Positions 1-8,911 of a DNA stretch of 64,000 bases are shown one piece after another. The stretch is from a virus. Numbering within the stretch: the first letter of the stretch is position 1; every line of letters starts with the position of its first letter. The translations under genes were made by a program, and so were the position numbers. The stretch lies in IMG/VR virus record IMGVR_UViG_3300030329_004647, positions 124,001 to 188,000 of that record, one strand, 5' to 3'. The notes under the pieces were generated by a model, which had not been told where the DNA came from, did no database searches, and saw nothing but the letters and a program-made list of their open reading frames with translations.

Positions 1-1
1 G

Positions 2-1204
2 TTAATCCAAGAACAAGTCCAGTCACCACCTTATGACCTATATACCCAATGGGAAGGTTCTGGTGGAAAAGTTATAACATCTAAGGAATGGAGTGATAAA
101 AAAATATTTAAAGCAGGTTTTATAAATTACATAGGTCCTTTTGGAGATAGAGGTTATGTTGTTTTAATGCCTGGTACAAAATATGTAGATGGAATTGGTG
201 AGATATCTTCACCTGTTGTAAATTCTAAATACCCTCCTATCGGAGGAAATGTGGACAACCAATTATTTAAAATAGAAGATAGAAAATTTAGACCTGGTCA
301 AAATAAAGTGTATGGGGGTGATTTGAAGTGGGCTGAAGGAAACCCACAAATTGACTTTATGAAATATCAAAATAACGATTTATGGGAGTTAGGCAGTCAA
401 GCTAAAGCTTTACAATCTGATATGAATAGAGGTGGTGGTCAGACTAAAACTAGATTTCATTTTTTAGCTTACTCTCAAAGAACTAATGGTAACTTAAGAA
501 TTCTAAACATAAATATTAGATTAAAAAACATAAAAGAATTAGAAGCAGAGGGTAAAACAGACAATACAAAAAAAGGTACTTTAAGCATTAACAATTATGT
601 AAAACAACGTGGTGGTAATGCATGGCACTTAGAATATGGTTCAGCACCGTTAGCGACTTATGGACCTGGAAACATTAGTATAGAGGAAGATTTACCAGAA
701 TTTGTTACCGACGAATACCAGTTTGATGCTGGTGAAAATTTTGATTTCGATTCTGCAGTTCTAACTCAATTAGCTAAAGACGCCATCAAAGAAAAAATTA
801 TTGACGCTATAAATGAATTAGGAGAATATAAAAGTGCTTATTTAAAAGAATTAGGTAAAAAACCCGTAATAATCACAGCTTACTCTTCTATCGACGCAGA
901 TTCTGAAACACCAGGTGGTGGTGGTGATTTTGGACCATGTCAAAGTATTAAAAAATCAGGAAAACGAAAAGATTATAATAAATGCCTTAGTCAATATAGA
1001 GCTAATACAGTTGTAAAACATCTCCAAGATAATTATTCGGATATATTTGGTAATGTTAAATTAAAAGGTATTGGAGGTGGTGAAAACCCATCTAAAAATA
1101 GTTGGAAACCAGGAAAAAAGAATCATGACTCTAAAACAACCCAAAAAGACCGTAAGTTTACAATTAAATTACCAGGATTTACTATACGAAGAAAAGTAGG
1201 TTAA
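2..1204 (+). CDS. Virion-type protein with C-terminal OmpA-like domain (5' partial)
   Basis: The reading frame is open from the first bases of the window, so the true start lies outside; 400 residues are visible. Roughly the last 160 residues look like an OmpA-type peptidoglycan-binding domain. A segment FDFDSAVLTQLAKDAIKEK is followed by a strand VIITAYSS, then NKCLSQYRANTVVKHL, which fits the family pattern NxxLSxxRAxxVxxxL, and then GIGGGENP. The family binds peptidoglycan non-covalently. The part before it is unrecognised. No signal peptide can be judged because the N terminus is missing. The next genes on the left strand are baseplate proteins, so a role in tail contact with the cell wall is plausible but inferred. 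The stop overlaps the stop of the convergent gene by 4 bases. Confidence 0.7.
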   Translation, partial: LIQEQVQSPPYDLYTQWEGSGGKVITSKEWSDKKIFKAGFINYIGPFGDRGYVVLMPGTKYVDGIGEISSPVVNSKYPPIGGNVDNQLFKIEDRKFRPGQNKVYGGDLKWAEGNPQIDFMKYQNNDLWELGSQAKALQSDMNRGGGQTKTRFHFLAYSQRTNGNLRILNINIRLKNIKELEAEGKTDNTKKGTLSINNYVKQRGGNAWHLEYGSAPLATYGPGNISIEEDLPEFVTDEYQFDAGENFDFDSAVLTQLAKDAIKEKIIDAINELGEYKSAYLKELGKKPVIITAYSSIDADSETPGGGGDFGPCQSIKKSGKRKDYNKCLSQYRANTVVKHLQDNYSDIFGNVKLKGIGGGENPSKNSWKPGKKNHDSKTTQKDRKFTIKLPGFTIRRKVG

Positions 1205-1785
1205 TAAATGTAATTTCTTGATATTTGAAAGGAAGAGTATATAGCAAGATGTGTTTTACCCTTCCATGTGAATAAACCTAACTGAGTAGACCCAGAACCA
1301 ATACCCACAATACCATCCCCAACAGAAGCCCAGTTTTTTATGATAATTTGGTGCCCAGGAGAGTTGTCCCAAGAGTTAACTAAATAAGTAGCTAAGTCTT
1401 GGTAAGTGACAAATCTTTCAGAGGACACACATGTTAACATACTTACTTCTGAATATGCATCAACTTCATACTTTAATGTTTTATTTTGGTATTGTGATTG
1501 TATCTCATCATATACATCTACACTTATTTTATTTAATATATGTTTACCTTCAGGATGCCCAGCAGTTTGTTGTTCCACTAAAACACCTGTAATGTATGTA
1601 GATAAATTGTCGTGTAAAACATCAGAATAAACTAACTTTGGATTTCCGTACGATTCACGATAATCATTAATTTCTACAAATACTAAACTATCTATAAGTT
1701 CAGCATTAAAATTATTATAATCAATTACCTGTGAATAGGTTGTTAGTGTTATAAGAGTTAGTAATAATGTAATTAATTTTTTCAT
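1201..1785 (-). CDS. Secreted CAP (SCP/PR-1-like) domain protein
   Basis: 194 residues. Residues 1-19 form a signal peptide with a Lys-Lys start, a Leu/Thr-rich core and the ending TYSQ, a form typical of Bacteroidota signal peptides. The mature part follows the CAP superfamily order: INDYRESYGNPKLVYSDVLH (helix with N..R and L..S..L), an AGHPEGKHI segment, a YSEVS segment, NSWDNSPGHQ, and GDGIVGIGSG near the end. The biochemical role of bacterial CAP proteins is poorly defined; export from the infected cell or into the periplasm is inferred from the signal peptide. It has its own host-type promoter (TTTG-N19-TATCTTTG) ending 4 bases before the ATG, so it is probably expressed early by host polymerase. 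It stands alone, divergent from a holin-like gene. Confidence 0.75.
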   Translation of the reverse strand: MKKLITLLLTLITLTTYSQVIDYNNFNAELIDSLVFVEINDYRESYGNPKLVYSDVLHDNLSTYITGVLVEQQTAGHPEGKHILNKISVDVYDEIQSQYQNKTLKYEVDAYSEVSMLTCVSSERFVTYQDLATYLVNSWDNSPGHQIIIKNWASVGDGIVGIGSGSTQLGLFTWKGKTHLAIYSSFQISRNYIY

Positions 1786-1789
1786 ACTA

Positions 1790-1820
1790 CAAAGATAATA
1801 AATTTTAATTAAACAACAAA
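1790..1820 (-). promoter_or_regulatory. Bacteroidota-type promoter of the CAP gene
   Basis: On the minus strand TTTG (1820-1817) is followed after exactly 19 bases by TATCTTTG (1797-1790). This matches the Bacteroidota primary sigma pattern TTTG-N19-TAnnTTTG. The box ends 4 bases before the ATG at 1785. A second TATCTTTG lies at 1824-1817, so a second, upstream start is possible. Confidence 0.7.
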
Positions 1821-1822
1821 GA

Positions 1823-1829
1823 TATTTAT
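1823..1829 (+). promoter_or_regulatory. Putative phage late promoter box TATTTAT
   Basis: TATTTAT within GATATTTATAATAAA, 18 bases before the ATG at 1848. It is one of fourteen such boxes in the window (see findings). Confidence 0.55.
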
Positions 1830-1847
1830 AATAAAAAAAAGAATATT

Positions 1848-2141
1848 ATGAATTTTTTCAAAAACATGTTAAGTAGTGAAGGTAAAGTATCTAGTAAGAG
1901 ATTTGTTACCTTCGTATGTCTTTTATTTATGTTAATCGGGTACACCGCTAATTTATTCTGGGATTTCACAATAGATGATAATCTATTCCAGTCACTTCAA
2001 TGGATTGTAATGGCGGGTCTTGGTTTTACAGCTGCAGAGAATTTTTCACCTAAAGGTGAAGAAACACCAGTAGAAGAAGAACCATCACCAACATCTACGA
2101 CTGTAACCCATCAGTATGATTATGATGAGGAAGACATTTAA
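1848..2141 (+). CDS. Small two-TM membrane protein, holin-like
   Basis: 97 residues. Two hydrophobic segments are clear, at about 19-38 (FVTFVCLLFMLIGYTANLFW) and 47-64 (FQSLQWIVMAGLGFTAAE), followed by a hydrophilic acidic tail rich in Glu, Pro and Thr. The small size, two membrane spans and charged tail fit a class II holin, but no family signature is recognised, so another small inner-membrane role is possible. It is preceded by a late-type TATTTAT box and followed by a strong bidirectional terminator, which makes it a single-gene transcription unit expressed late, as expected for a lysis gene. No endolysin is recognised beside it. Confidence 0.6.
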   Translation: MNFFKNMLSSEGKVSSKRFVTFVCLLFMLIGYTANLFWDFTIDDNLFQSLQWIVMAGLGFTAAENFSPKGEETPVEEEPSPTSTTVTHQYDYDEEDI

Positions 2142-2150
2142 AAACAAAAA

Positions 2151-2177
2151 AACCACTTAATAAGTGGTTTTTTTTAT
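2151..2177. terminator. Bidirectional intrinsic terminator
   Basis: Stem AACCACTT (2151-2158) pairs with AAGTGGTT (2162-2169) around a 3-base loop. It is preceded by a run of A and followed by a run of T, so it can end both the holin-like transcript and the convergent minus-strand transcript. Confidence 0.85.
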
Positions 2178-2195
2178 TTCTATGTAATTATTTAA

Positions 2196-2834
2196 TTATC
2201 TTTTTGAAGCGTGATATCCCGCTAATATTGATTTACAATGCTTTTCACTCTTACATTTTCTCCATACACCAAGCTTAGGGTCGTTATCATCTAAAATAAC
2301 CCAACCACCAGCTCTTTTTCTAATACAACCTTTTGGTGAGTCTTCACAGTAGTTTCCACCTTTCTTTTCTTTTAATATTCTTTTTAATCTTTCTACAATA
2401 GTTTTAACTTTTTTTGTAGATTCATTAGCTCCGAATCCCATCATTCCGTGTGCTGGACTATCTGGGTTAGAATCGTCACCCATTCCATCATCAGCCATAT
2501 CATCTTCATCATGTGGTGTTAACTGACCTGTTAGTTTTTCACCAGCCACTTTTTGTAAATTACTAATATCCTCACCCATTTCCTGAGAGATTTTTTTTCT
2601 TCTATTGGCTAAGTACTTGTCTGAGCTATCGACATCACCATCATTATCTATGTCCGCGTCCTCTTTTCCTACAGGGTCTAATTTGGTTTCACCCATCTCC
2701 TGTTTTACTCTTCCAGTTCCTATCATTCCCATATTACCCATGCTCGATATATTATTACCCATTTTTGCTTTTACAGTTTTTTCTATAAGAGCTATGAGTT
2801 CTGATTCTGTTAGTCTAATTTTTTTTGTTTTCAT
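2196..2834 (-). CDS. Virion-associated hypothetical protein with LTESEL motif and EF-hand-like loop
   Basis: 212 residues, not assigned to a named family. Residues 6-21 carry IRLTESELIALIEKTV, a short amphipathic motif that recurs in at least four other proteins of this window. A DIDNDGDVDSSDKYL segment looks like a dockerin or EF-hand calcium loop (D-x-D-x-D-x-D-x-x-D). The middle is acidic and Met/Gly-rich. A second motif region (GANESTKKVKTIVERL) resembles one in the 50095-50703 protein. The Cys-containing C-terminal part (CEDSPKGCIRKRAGGW, CKSEKHCKSI) may bind metal or form disulfides. It overlaps the upstream structural gene by 4 bases and belongs to the minus-strand virion operon. Function unknown; a capsid-interior or scaffold-associated protein is a guess. 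Confidence 0.7.
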   Translation of the reverse strand: MKTKKIRLTESELIALIEKTVKAKMGNNISSMGNMGMIGTGRVKQEMGETKLDPVGKEDADIDNDGDVDSSDKYLANRRKKISQEMGEDISNLQKVAGEKLTGQLTPHDEDDMADDGMGDDSNPDSPAHGMMGFGANESTKKVKTIVERLKRILKEKKGGNYCEDSPKGCIRKRAGGWVILDDNDPKLGVWRKCKSEKHCKSILAGYHASKR

Positions 2835-4321
2835 ATTTCATTTACTACTTGGAATTTTATTACTCTTCTATAAGTATTTACTTGTTGGTTTGAAATCGCT
2901 TTTAAATCTATAAAATACTCATTTGGTATCATATCTCTAGTGTCTACTAGGAAATAGTTTTGGTTAAACGCTCTATTAACAGGAGTCCATGGTTGTGTTT
3001 CTACTTCTGTTGTTCCCTGTCTAACATATAATCTATAGTCTAAATTTTCTATAGCTACGTGTTCATTTACTGTGTATGGTACTCTTACAGATACTATTAC
3101 TTTTCTAATATCATCATTGGTTACCTTTTCATCTAATTTAATTCCAGATAAAGAAAATCCATATTCCTTAGGTAACTCATCATTAGTGCCGATTTGGTAA
3201 TAGGAAGTTTCTGGTAATATTGTAAATTCATTTGTTACATTAGATAAAGAAATATTATCTATAGACATATTTGACCATTGGTCTTGGAATAAACTAGGTG
3301 TTCCATATGTGTCTCCCGTGACATTTAACCCAACATAATAAACACCACAAGTACATTGTGTAGCTGTCATAGATGTATATACAACATCATCACAATCATA
3401 TATAGTTACTTGAGGTAAATTATCTAAATTAGTAGGTACCCCATTAGTGTTAACATACAAATACAATTTATTATTTTTTGATTTATAGAATTGATTTCTA
3501 TCGTCTTGTATTAAATCGTTATAATAAGTTAAAACATAAGGTTCATAAAAAGTTTGAGTATACTTTGTAAAAAACCCTACTGTGTAAGATTCTGTAAGTC
3601 CAGTTAACTCCTCAAATTCTACTGGATAAGACACAACATAAGTAATACCTGTTGTAATAGAAGTATCACCAGTCAACCTACGATTTATTTCGTCTGTCAT
3701 ATCAATAGAAATGTCTTCATTACCATTATCAAAAGATTGGGTTCCTAAGACTTCAAAAGTCGACGAATCATTACTTTGATAAGTTCCATGATAATCCCAA
3801 GGAGTTACCGTAGTAGCCGATAACCAATTACTAGGCCTTTGTGACCAAGTTCTATCCCACTCGGGAGCAAACATACCAGGAGCTTGTACAAAGTCATAAC
3901 CGATACCTTCGTCCCAAGTTACCCCAGTAACTTTTAATAGGTTTAAAATAAATGAACTAGCCCTATTTGAACCATTATTTAACTTATCCCTTAACAAGTC
4001 CTTATCAAACGAGGACGTATTAGTCATTTTTAATGTGTGTGAAACAGCACACTCACCAGTTAATATAATACAACCACTATCAACTTTTTCTTTAATAGCA
4101 GCAATATCTACATCAAAAATAAATCTAGAAAAGAAATTACCCGAAGAAAACGTATACCCTGTATTACCTCCACAGGTGTCCCCTGAGAGACCTGTATACT
4201 TACATGGGTTCGAGGTATCCCTACCATAGAAAAGTTCCATAACAGGGTTCTTTGCGGTGTTAACAAGGCTATTGTTAACAATAGTATTATTTTTTGAGAA
4301 GTATGATTTATAATAAGACAT
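2831..4321 (-). CDS. Virion structural protein (baseplate or fibre type)
   Basis: 496 residues, rich in Ser, Thr, Asn and Gly, with repeated short stretches such as TGLSGDTCGGNTG and TGDTYGT that also occur in the fibre proteins at 41072-44765. There are no membrane segments and no enzyme motifs. The C-terminal third (VIVSVRVPYTVNEH, LDYRLYVRQGTTEVETQPW) looks like beta-sandwich material. The gene has its own TATTTAT late box 15 bases before the ATG and leads directly, with a 4-base overlap, into the next gene. The neighbour upstream is a gp5-like baseplate protein. Structural role is well supported by style and context; exact position in the virion is unknown. Confidence 0.65.
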   Translation of the reverse strand: MSYYKSYFSKNNTIVNNSLVNTAKNPVMELFYGRDTSNPCKYTGLSGDTCGGNTGYTFSSGNFFSRFIFDVDIAAIKEKVDSGCIILTGECAVSHTLKMTNTSSFDKDLLRDKLNNGSNRASSFILNLLKVTGVTWDEGIGYDFVQAPGMFAPEWDRTWSQRPSNWLSATTVTPWDYHGTYQSNDSSTFEVLGTQSFDNGNEDISIDMTDEINRRLTGDTSITTGITYVVSYPVEFEELTGLTESYTVGFFTKYTQTFYEPYVLTYYNDLIQDDRNQFYKSKNNKLYLYVNTNGVPTNLDNLPQVTIYDCDDVVYTSMTATQCTCGVYYVGLNVTGDTYGTPSLFQDQWSNMSIDNISLSNVTNEFTILPETSYYQIGTNDELPKEYGFSLSGIKLDEKVTNDDIRKVIVSVRVPYTVNEHVAIENLDYRLYVRQGTTEVETQPWTPVNRAFNQNYFLVDTRDMIPNEYFIDLKAISNQQVNTYRRVIKFQVVNEI

Positions 4322-4336
4322 ATCTATTCTTTAATA

Positions 4337-4343
4337 ATAAATA
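4337..4343 (-). promoter_or_regulatory. Putative phage late promoter box TATTTAT
   Basis: Minus-strand TATTTAT within GATATTTATTATTAAAG, 15 bases before the ATG at 4321. The 15 bases around it are nearly the same as those before the gene at 41072. Confidence 0.6.
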
Positions 4344-6248
4344 TCAATTAATTCTGATGTTTTGATTTAAAACTGTTTCTGAAGCCTCTTGTATCAGTTT
4401 ATCTAGCTCTCCTTTTTCATCATTAGCACCTGCATCCGCTTCTTTATTCGCACATGCATGTTTGTGGTCCTTTAAAAATTCTACTATTTTTTTAAGTAAT
4501 TTTATTAAAGGTTCACCCCTAACCATAGAATTAGTAGAACTATCAACTTCCTTTATTAATTGTTCTTGGGTTAATCCATAGTTATCTGTCATATTAACAG
4601 TTCCCTGAGTTCCGTCTGGTCCTGCACTATTAGAAGAATGAGACACAAAATATATTTTTTCAGCACTACCGACAACAAAACCCTGTTGTTGGTCAGGTAT
4701 AGTATTTAGTCTTTCATCTTCGAACTCTACAGTTTTAGTAGGTACACTATCATTATCAGTCATTTTTTTAGGCTCAATCATAAACCCATTATTGACTACA
4801 CTTCCTAATTTTATTTTATTACAAATCTCGTTTAACCCGTTACTAGCGACAGTAGGTGGTGTAGTGTCTAATCCATTTCTAGTTGTAGCATTAGGTCTAA
4901 ACCATAAAGGATGTGTATTTCCTTGAACAGCATTTGCCATACTCTCACTACCCTCTCCCGTATCAAAGTCAAATGATTTTGTTGGGTTATCTGGGTCCTG
5001 TTTTAAACATTCGGTCCAGTTATTATTATGAACTTCACTAATAAAATCATTAACTTCTTTTATATATTCTTCACTAGTAACACCATTAAACGATTGTTTA
5101 AATATTTGCCTTTGTTTAGGCACATCAACTGGAGTATCTCTCCAAGTCCTAGAACAAGTTAATTTTCCACTGGTATTTGTTGGAGCGACAACTTGACCAT
5201 CTACAACACCTCCTTGAGCGTTTTCAGGGACATTACCATCATTTTCAGGTATAGTAGTAGCACTAGTAGTAGCTCCTGACGCGTCATACCCCGTCATAAT
5301 ATAAAAACTAACACCACCATTAACAGTTTGACCAGTGCCTCCATTAAAAGTACCCCAATTATCAATATGATACTCAATAAACCCCCTCATATTTTGGTCA
5401 TCTAATTCCTCTCTAGTATTAGTAAATTTTTCTAAAACTAGTGTGTTTGGGAATGTAGCTAGTTGCATTCCAGTATATTTGGTATTAAAAGCAGGTGTAT
5501 TAGGTGTGGTTTGATTTCTTATCATAGCACCAGTTCTAATAAGAACTTGAGGATATTCCTCAAAACTTGTACTGTCTTGAAAAGAACCATCTTCTAGACG
5601 AGGACCTATTTGTTTTTGTGGGACTTTCTCCTTCATACCAAGGATAACATCAGCACCATCTAATTTACCACCTCCACCACGACCTTTTATAGCGATATCA
5701 CCTGGATTAGGTATTACACCTTTAGACTCCACTGATGAACTTATAGGCACACCTTTTTCAGGTCTAAAATCTACCTCTTTACTCGTCCACATACTTCCTT
5801 TAGAATAGTGTTCTTGATAACCACCTGTTTGGAATTGAGAAATAAGAGGACCTATGTACTCAGCGTTTTGACTTTTATTTATTGGGTCGTAGTATATTAT
5901 TTTATGTAACTCATCTTCTTTTGGAATAATATTAAGATGTTGTGGTAAAAATGGTGTAATAATAAACGGGTCACTATCTTCCCATGGAACATAATTAGGT
6001 ATTTCATTACTATTACCAAAATTACTTCTTCCTGTTTTAGCTTTTTTGTCTTCTTCTTGTACAAATGTTATAGCGTCTGCTAACTGTCCTACAATCTGGT
6101 CTTGACCAAAAGGTATTACAGAACGAATTCTACAAGCTCCTCTTGGGTCGTTATTATCTACACATACAGCTAAATCAATAACATGTGCACGAGCCCTAGC
6201 TTGTTTACCAGTAGTTCTTGGAGCTACAAAATTATTTCCTACCGCCAT
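4344..6248 (-). CDS. Baseplate protein with gp5-like OB-fold N terminus
   Basis: 634 residues. Residues about 22-55 read VIDLAVCVDNNDPRGACRIRSV, which matches the start of the OB-fold domain in T4 gp5 and VgrG-like hub proteins (V.D..DP...GR.RV). The sequence FIITPFLPQHLNIIPKEDE follows, a layout common in gp5-like proteins of marine T4-like phages. No lysozyme active-site motif is seen, so it would be a hub or spike component without the muramidase of T4 gp5. The C-terminal end (residues ~585-634) is helical and charged. It overlaps the small coiled-coil gene upstream by 17 bases and sits among other structural genes. The assignment rests on one motif, so moderate confidence. Confidence 0.55.
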   Translation of the reverse strand: MAVGNNFVAPRTTGKQARARAHVIDLAVCVDNNDPRGACRIRSVIPFGQDQIVGQLADAITFVQEEDKKAKTGRSNFGNSNEIPNYVPWEDSDPFIITPFLPQHLNIIPKEDELHKIIYYDPINKSQNAEYIGPLISQFQTGGYQEHYSKGSMWTSKEVDFRPEKGVPISSSVESKGVIPNPGDIAIKGRGGGGKLDGADVILGMKEKVPQKQIGPRLEDGSFQDSTSFEEYPQVLIRTGAMIRNQTTPNTPAFNTKYTGMQLATFPNTLVLEKFTNTREELDDQNMRGFIEYHIDNWGTFNGGTGQTVNGGVSFYIMTGYDASGATTSATTIPENDGNVPENAQGGVVDGQVVAPTNTSGKLTCSRTWRDTPVDVPKQRQIFKQSFNGVTSEEYIKEVNDFISEVHNNNWTECLKQDPDNPTKSFDFDTGEGSESMANAVQGNTHPLWFRPNATTRNGLDTTPPTVASNGLNEICNKIKLGSVVNNGFMIEPKKMTDNDSVPTKTVEFEDERLNTIPDQQQGFVVGSAEKIYFVSHSSNSAGPDGTQGTVNMTDNYGLTQEQLIKEVDSSTNSMVRGEPLIKLLKKIVEFLKDHKHACANKEADAGANDEKGELDKLIQEASETVLNQNIRIN

Positions 6249-6426
6249 CTTTGTATCGTTTTTTCATTTCATCATTTAGAAGATTGTAATTTCCCTCAAC
6301 ACTATCTAAATGTAATGTAAGTTTTATAATAAGGTCTTTAGTCTTATCAAACTCAGTTTTTAATTTATCCATCTCCGTTAGAAGATGTTTATTAGGTTTA
6401 TCTTTATAGTCTTTTAAAATTTCCAT
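6232..6426 (-). CDS. Small coiled-coil protein
   Basis: 64 residues, almost wholly charged and helical, with heptad-like spacing (LLTEMDKLKTEFDKTKDLII, LTLHLDSVEGNYNLLNDEM). No family is recognised. It overlaps the start of the gp5-like gene by 17 bases and follows the 701-residue gene with a 2-base gap, so it is clearly part of the same operon. Translational coupling to the downstream gene is likely. A small structural or assembly helper in the baseplate is a reasonable guess. Confidence 0.65.
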   Translation of the reverse strand: MEILKDYKDKPNKHLLTEMDKLKTEFDKTKDLIIKLTLHLDSVEGNYNLLNDEMKKRYKDGGRK

Positions 6427-6428
6427 AG

Positions 6429-8534
6429 TTATAAATAAAGTCCATTTGATACTATAGGTGGTATAATGGTTAATCCTGGTGGACCACTCGCGGTAGCTGG
6501 GTCTGATATAGACTGCACCCGTCCATTAGTTGATTTTTCATCATCCATAGATTCTATTAAGGCAAATTGTCCTAATAAATCTAAATTAGGTTCACCACTA
6601 GGCATATCTCCGGTAGGATAACCAAATTCCTCTAGTTTAGTTATTAATTTTTCAAAAGTTCTAAGTGAACTAGTACCAGCTCTTTTCTTAGTCGCGAACA
6701 ACAACCAAGGAGGTACACCAAACGGTACGTCAGGCGCCACCGCTTCCAGTAACCTAAGTAATGTGTCTAAAATACTTTTACAGTCTTTTGCATTACGAAG
6801 TTCATCAATCCAAGGCATTAAAGCGTTAATTAATGCTGTTACTACTTTTATATATTTTTTACCCTTCTCCCCAATTATTCTTTTTAATTTATCCATTAAC
6901 ATTTTGGTTAAATAACCAATTACAATGTTAAATAATATTCTCACAACTTCAGCTAAAACTTCTCTAGCTATTCTTACAACTACTCGTTTAAATATTTTCA
7001 TCCATTCTTTTGGATTTGAAGCTAAAAGAGCGTTTTCATTTAAAAATTTATACACCAGTACCACAGGTAAACAAAGTTTTGGTGATAATAATGCAATCAT
7101 TAATATGTCAGGAAATTTTACAATTAATTCTTCTTTAAAATCTATAGACCAATCTAGTGGATTAAAATAAGGGTCTGGTTCCTTATCTGCAGACTCCGCT
7201 AGTCCATTTTGTATTATTAACTCAAAAGTTTTAAACCCACTACCAGCTTGAACTAGTTCAGCTTGAATAATATCATCTGCTGCATCTATAAAGGTTTGGA
7301 GGTCTAAAGGAATTTCTATTTCTGCACAGGATTGCAGCGCAATAACCCCTTTTCGTTTTCTATTAGTTTCATCCACCAAATTTTGTTGTTCCTCAACATT
7401 AAATCTAAACCATGAATCATCATCATCTAATTCTTGTATAAATTGTTTAGTATCTGTACCTACTTCACCCAAGTCTCCTCCATCACAAGCACCTATTATA
7501 TTATTAAGAACTTTAATTAATTCATTTATCCCTAAAAGGTCAGCAAGATTTACACCACCGTTTCCGAAAGTTATAAGTCCAGATAATAATTCTAATATTG
7601 CTCCTAATATGTTATGTAGTTGGAATAGACGTATGTTCTCAAAATAATCAACTACAAACTCAATTACAGTAAATTTTGTTCCGTCTCCAGGTGATGCTTG
7701 ACCACCAGGACCAGGACACCCATCAAACACACTATTGTTGTCTGCAGCACCACCATTACTAGCTTTGTAATGTGGTGAGATTTTAAGGTAATCACCACCA
7801 TCATATTCTATTGTAAAAAGATTTAAACCACTTTTACCTTGTACTTGATATGGTGTGTTAGGGTTTTGTAATAAAAAATGTAAAAATCTATTCATCGAAA
7901 AAGGTGTTGAACCCGCAACGTAGGGTTCAGCTTCATAAGCAAACTTCCCAACTCCCTCGTCAGGAGATAACTTTAAATTTTTGAATAAATCTATATGAGA
8001 TATTTTTATCTCTATGGGACACGAAATACCATCACCCACAACGGGTACATTCATACTTAAATCACAATTAAAAGCGGCAAGAATTTCTTCTATTACAATA
8101 TGTTTGATTTTAGGTATAACAGTAAATATGGCTTGTTTTATCACCTTACTTAATAAAGCTGAGTAATTAACCTGTGAAGCACGTAACATTTGTTTGTTAG
8201 CTCTTTCACGCCATGCTTGACCTTTATCCCTAGCGTCGTCCGCTTGAGCTTGAAGTTCTTCTTGACCTTGTTTTTTTGCTTTTTTTATGTTCGCACGAAA
8301 GTTCTCTTTTTTTTCTCTAACTTTACTACTGGAATTTTCATAAGCTTGTGTTTCCTTAATTAGAGTTAATAAAAAAGGTAGAGGGTTCTCAACAATTCCT
8401 TGTAGAGCCTTAAAAGTTTTTTTCCACTCTTCTAAGTTTTTCCTTTCCTTCTTTTGACCATCTAATTCTAGTAATCTAGTAAGAGCCTGGATTTGGGCAA
8501 TAATATCCTTTTTATCTTGTTTAGTATCTGACAT
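6429..8534 (-). CDS. Large virion or baseplate protein, unassigned
   Basis: 701 residues. The first ~140 residues are a highly charged coiled coil (KKERKNLEEWKKTF, KVREKKENFRANIKKAKKQG). The centre contains a CDLSMNVPVVGDGISCPIEIKI segment and a Gly/Pro-rich stretch (CPGPGGQASPGDG). The C-terminal half is amphipathic and rather hydrophobic (DILMIALLSPKLCLPVVLVYKFL; VVRIAREVLAEVVRILFNIVIGYL), then turns polar with a Pro/Gly-rich end. The hydrophobic stretches could be membrane-active or buried helices. Its stop codon is shared with a possible TATTTAT box before the 64-residue gene. Operon position among baseplate genes supports a structural role; I do not recognise a homologue. Confidence 0.6.
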   Translation of the reverse strand: MSDTKQDKKDIIAQIQALTRLLELDGQKKERKNLEEWKKTFKALQGIVENPLPFLLTLIKETQAYENSSSKVREKKENFRANIKKAKKQGQEELQAQADDARDKGQAWRERANKQMLRASQVNYSALLSKVIKQAIFTVIPKIKHIVIEEILAAFNCDLSMNVPVVGDGISCPIEIKISHIDLFKNLKLSPDEGVGKFAYEAEPYVAGSTPFSMNRFLHFLLQNPNTPYQVQGKSGLNLFTIEYDGGDYLKISPHYKASNGGAADNNSVFDGCPGPGGQASPGDGTKFTVIEFVVDYFENIRLFQLHNILGAILELLSGLITFGNGGVNLADLLGINELIKVLNNIIGACDGGDLGEVGTDTKQFIQELDDDDSWFRFNVEEQQNLVDETNRKRKGVIALQSCAEIEIPLDLQTFIDAADDIIQAELVQAGSGFKTFELIIQNGLAESADKEPDPYFNPLDWSIDFKEELIVKFPDILMIALLSPKLCLPVVLVYKFLNENALLASNPKEWMKIFKRVVVRIAREVLAEVVRILFNIVIGYLTKMLMDKLKRIIGEKGKKYIKVVTALINALMPWIDELRNAKDCKSILDTLLRLLEAVAPDVPFGVPPWLLFATKKRAGTSSLRTFEKLITKLEEFGYPTGDMPSGEPNLDLLGQFALIESMDDEKSTNGRVQSISDPATASGPPGLTIIPPIVSNGLYL

Positions 8535-8905
8535 TACACTTCATATTCATCACTTTTGTCGTTAGAATCTGAATCTTGTGTTAATAGACTTGAAATTGAT
8601 TCTCTAATATCGTCACTTAAAGAACCAATAGTAGCTGAATTAGGAACTCTCTTATCTATTAAAGAGGAGTGTAATTTAGCTAACTGTAATTTTTTTTCAA
8701 TAGAGGAGTCAACAATTTTTTGTTGTTCTTTGAGAACAGGCCCTAGAAGAGTTAAGTCGGTAGCTTCTTTCATAAAAGAAATCATCTTGTTTTGTATACG
8801 TATAGCAGTAGTTCGTTGTTCTACACATTCATTATAGATTTCTTGCATAAGAGAAAGTACACTTTCATTATCTAACGTTATTTTCTTTTTTTTAGGTCTT
8901 GGCAT
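8534..8905 (-). CDS. Small helical hypothetical protein
   Basis: 123 residues, starting MPRPKKKK, then almost wholly helical and charged, with an acidic tail (DSDSNDKSDEYEV). No family is recognised. The stop overlaps the start of the 701-residue gene by one base. A TATTTAT box lies 6 bases before its ATG, which would give a leaderless late mRNA and makes this the first gene of the 2196-8905 virion operon. It shares the N-terminal MPRP with the adjacent sigma factor, but the rest is unrelated. Size and charge would fit a chaperone or small terminase-like protein, with no direct support. Confidence 0.6.
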   Translation of the reverse strand: MPRPKKKKITLDNESVLSLMQEIYNECVEQRTTAIRIQNKMISFMKEATDLTLLGPVLKEQQKIVDSSIEKKLQLAKLHSSLIDKRVPNSATIGSLSDDIRESISSLLTQDSDSNDKSDEYEV

Positions 8906-8911
8906 AATATT

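Noticed and set aside
1406-1630. 74-codon plus-strand frame inside the CAP gene
   Set aside because: Antisense to a gene with clear signal peptide and domain; no other support.
6431-6437. TATTTAT before the 64-residue gene as a late promoter
   Set aside because: It is formed by the last codons and stop of the gene upstream, so it may be chance; not counted in the list of boxes.
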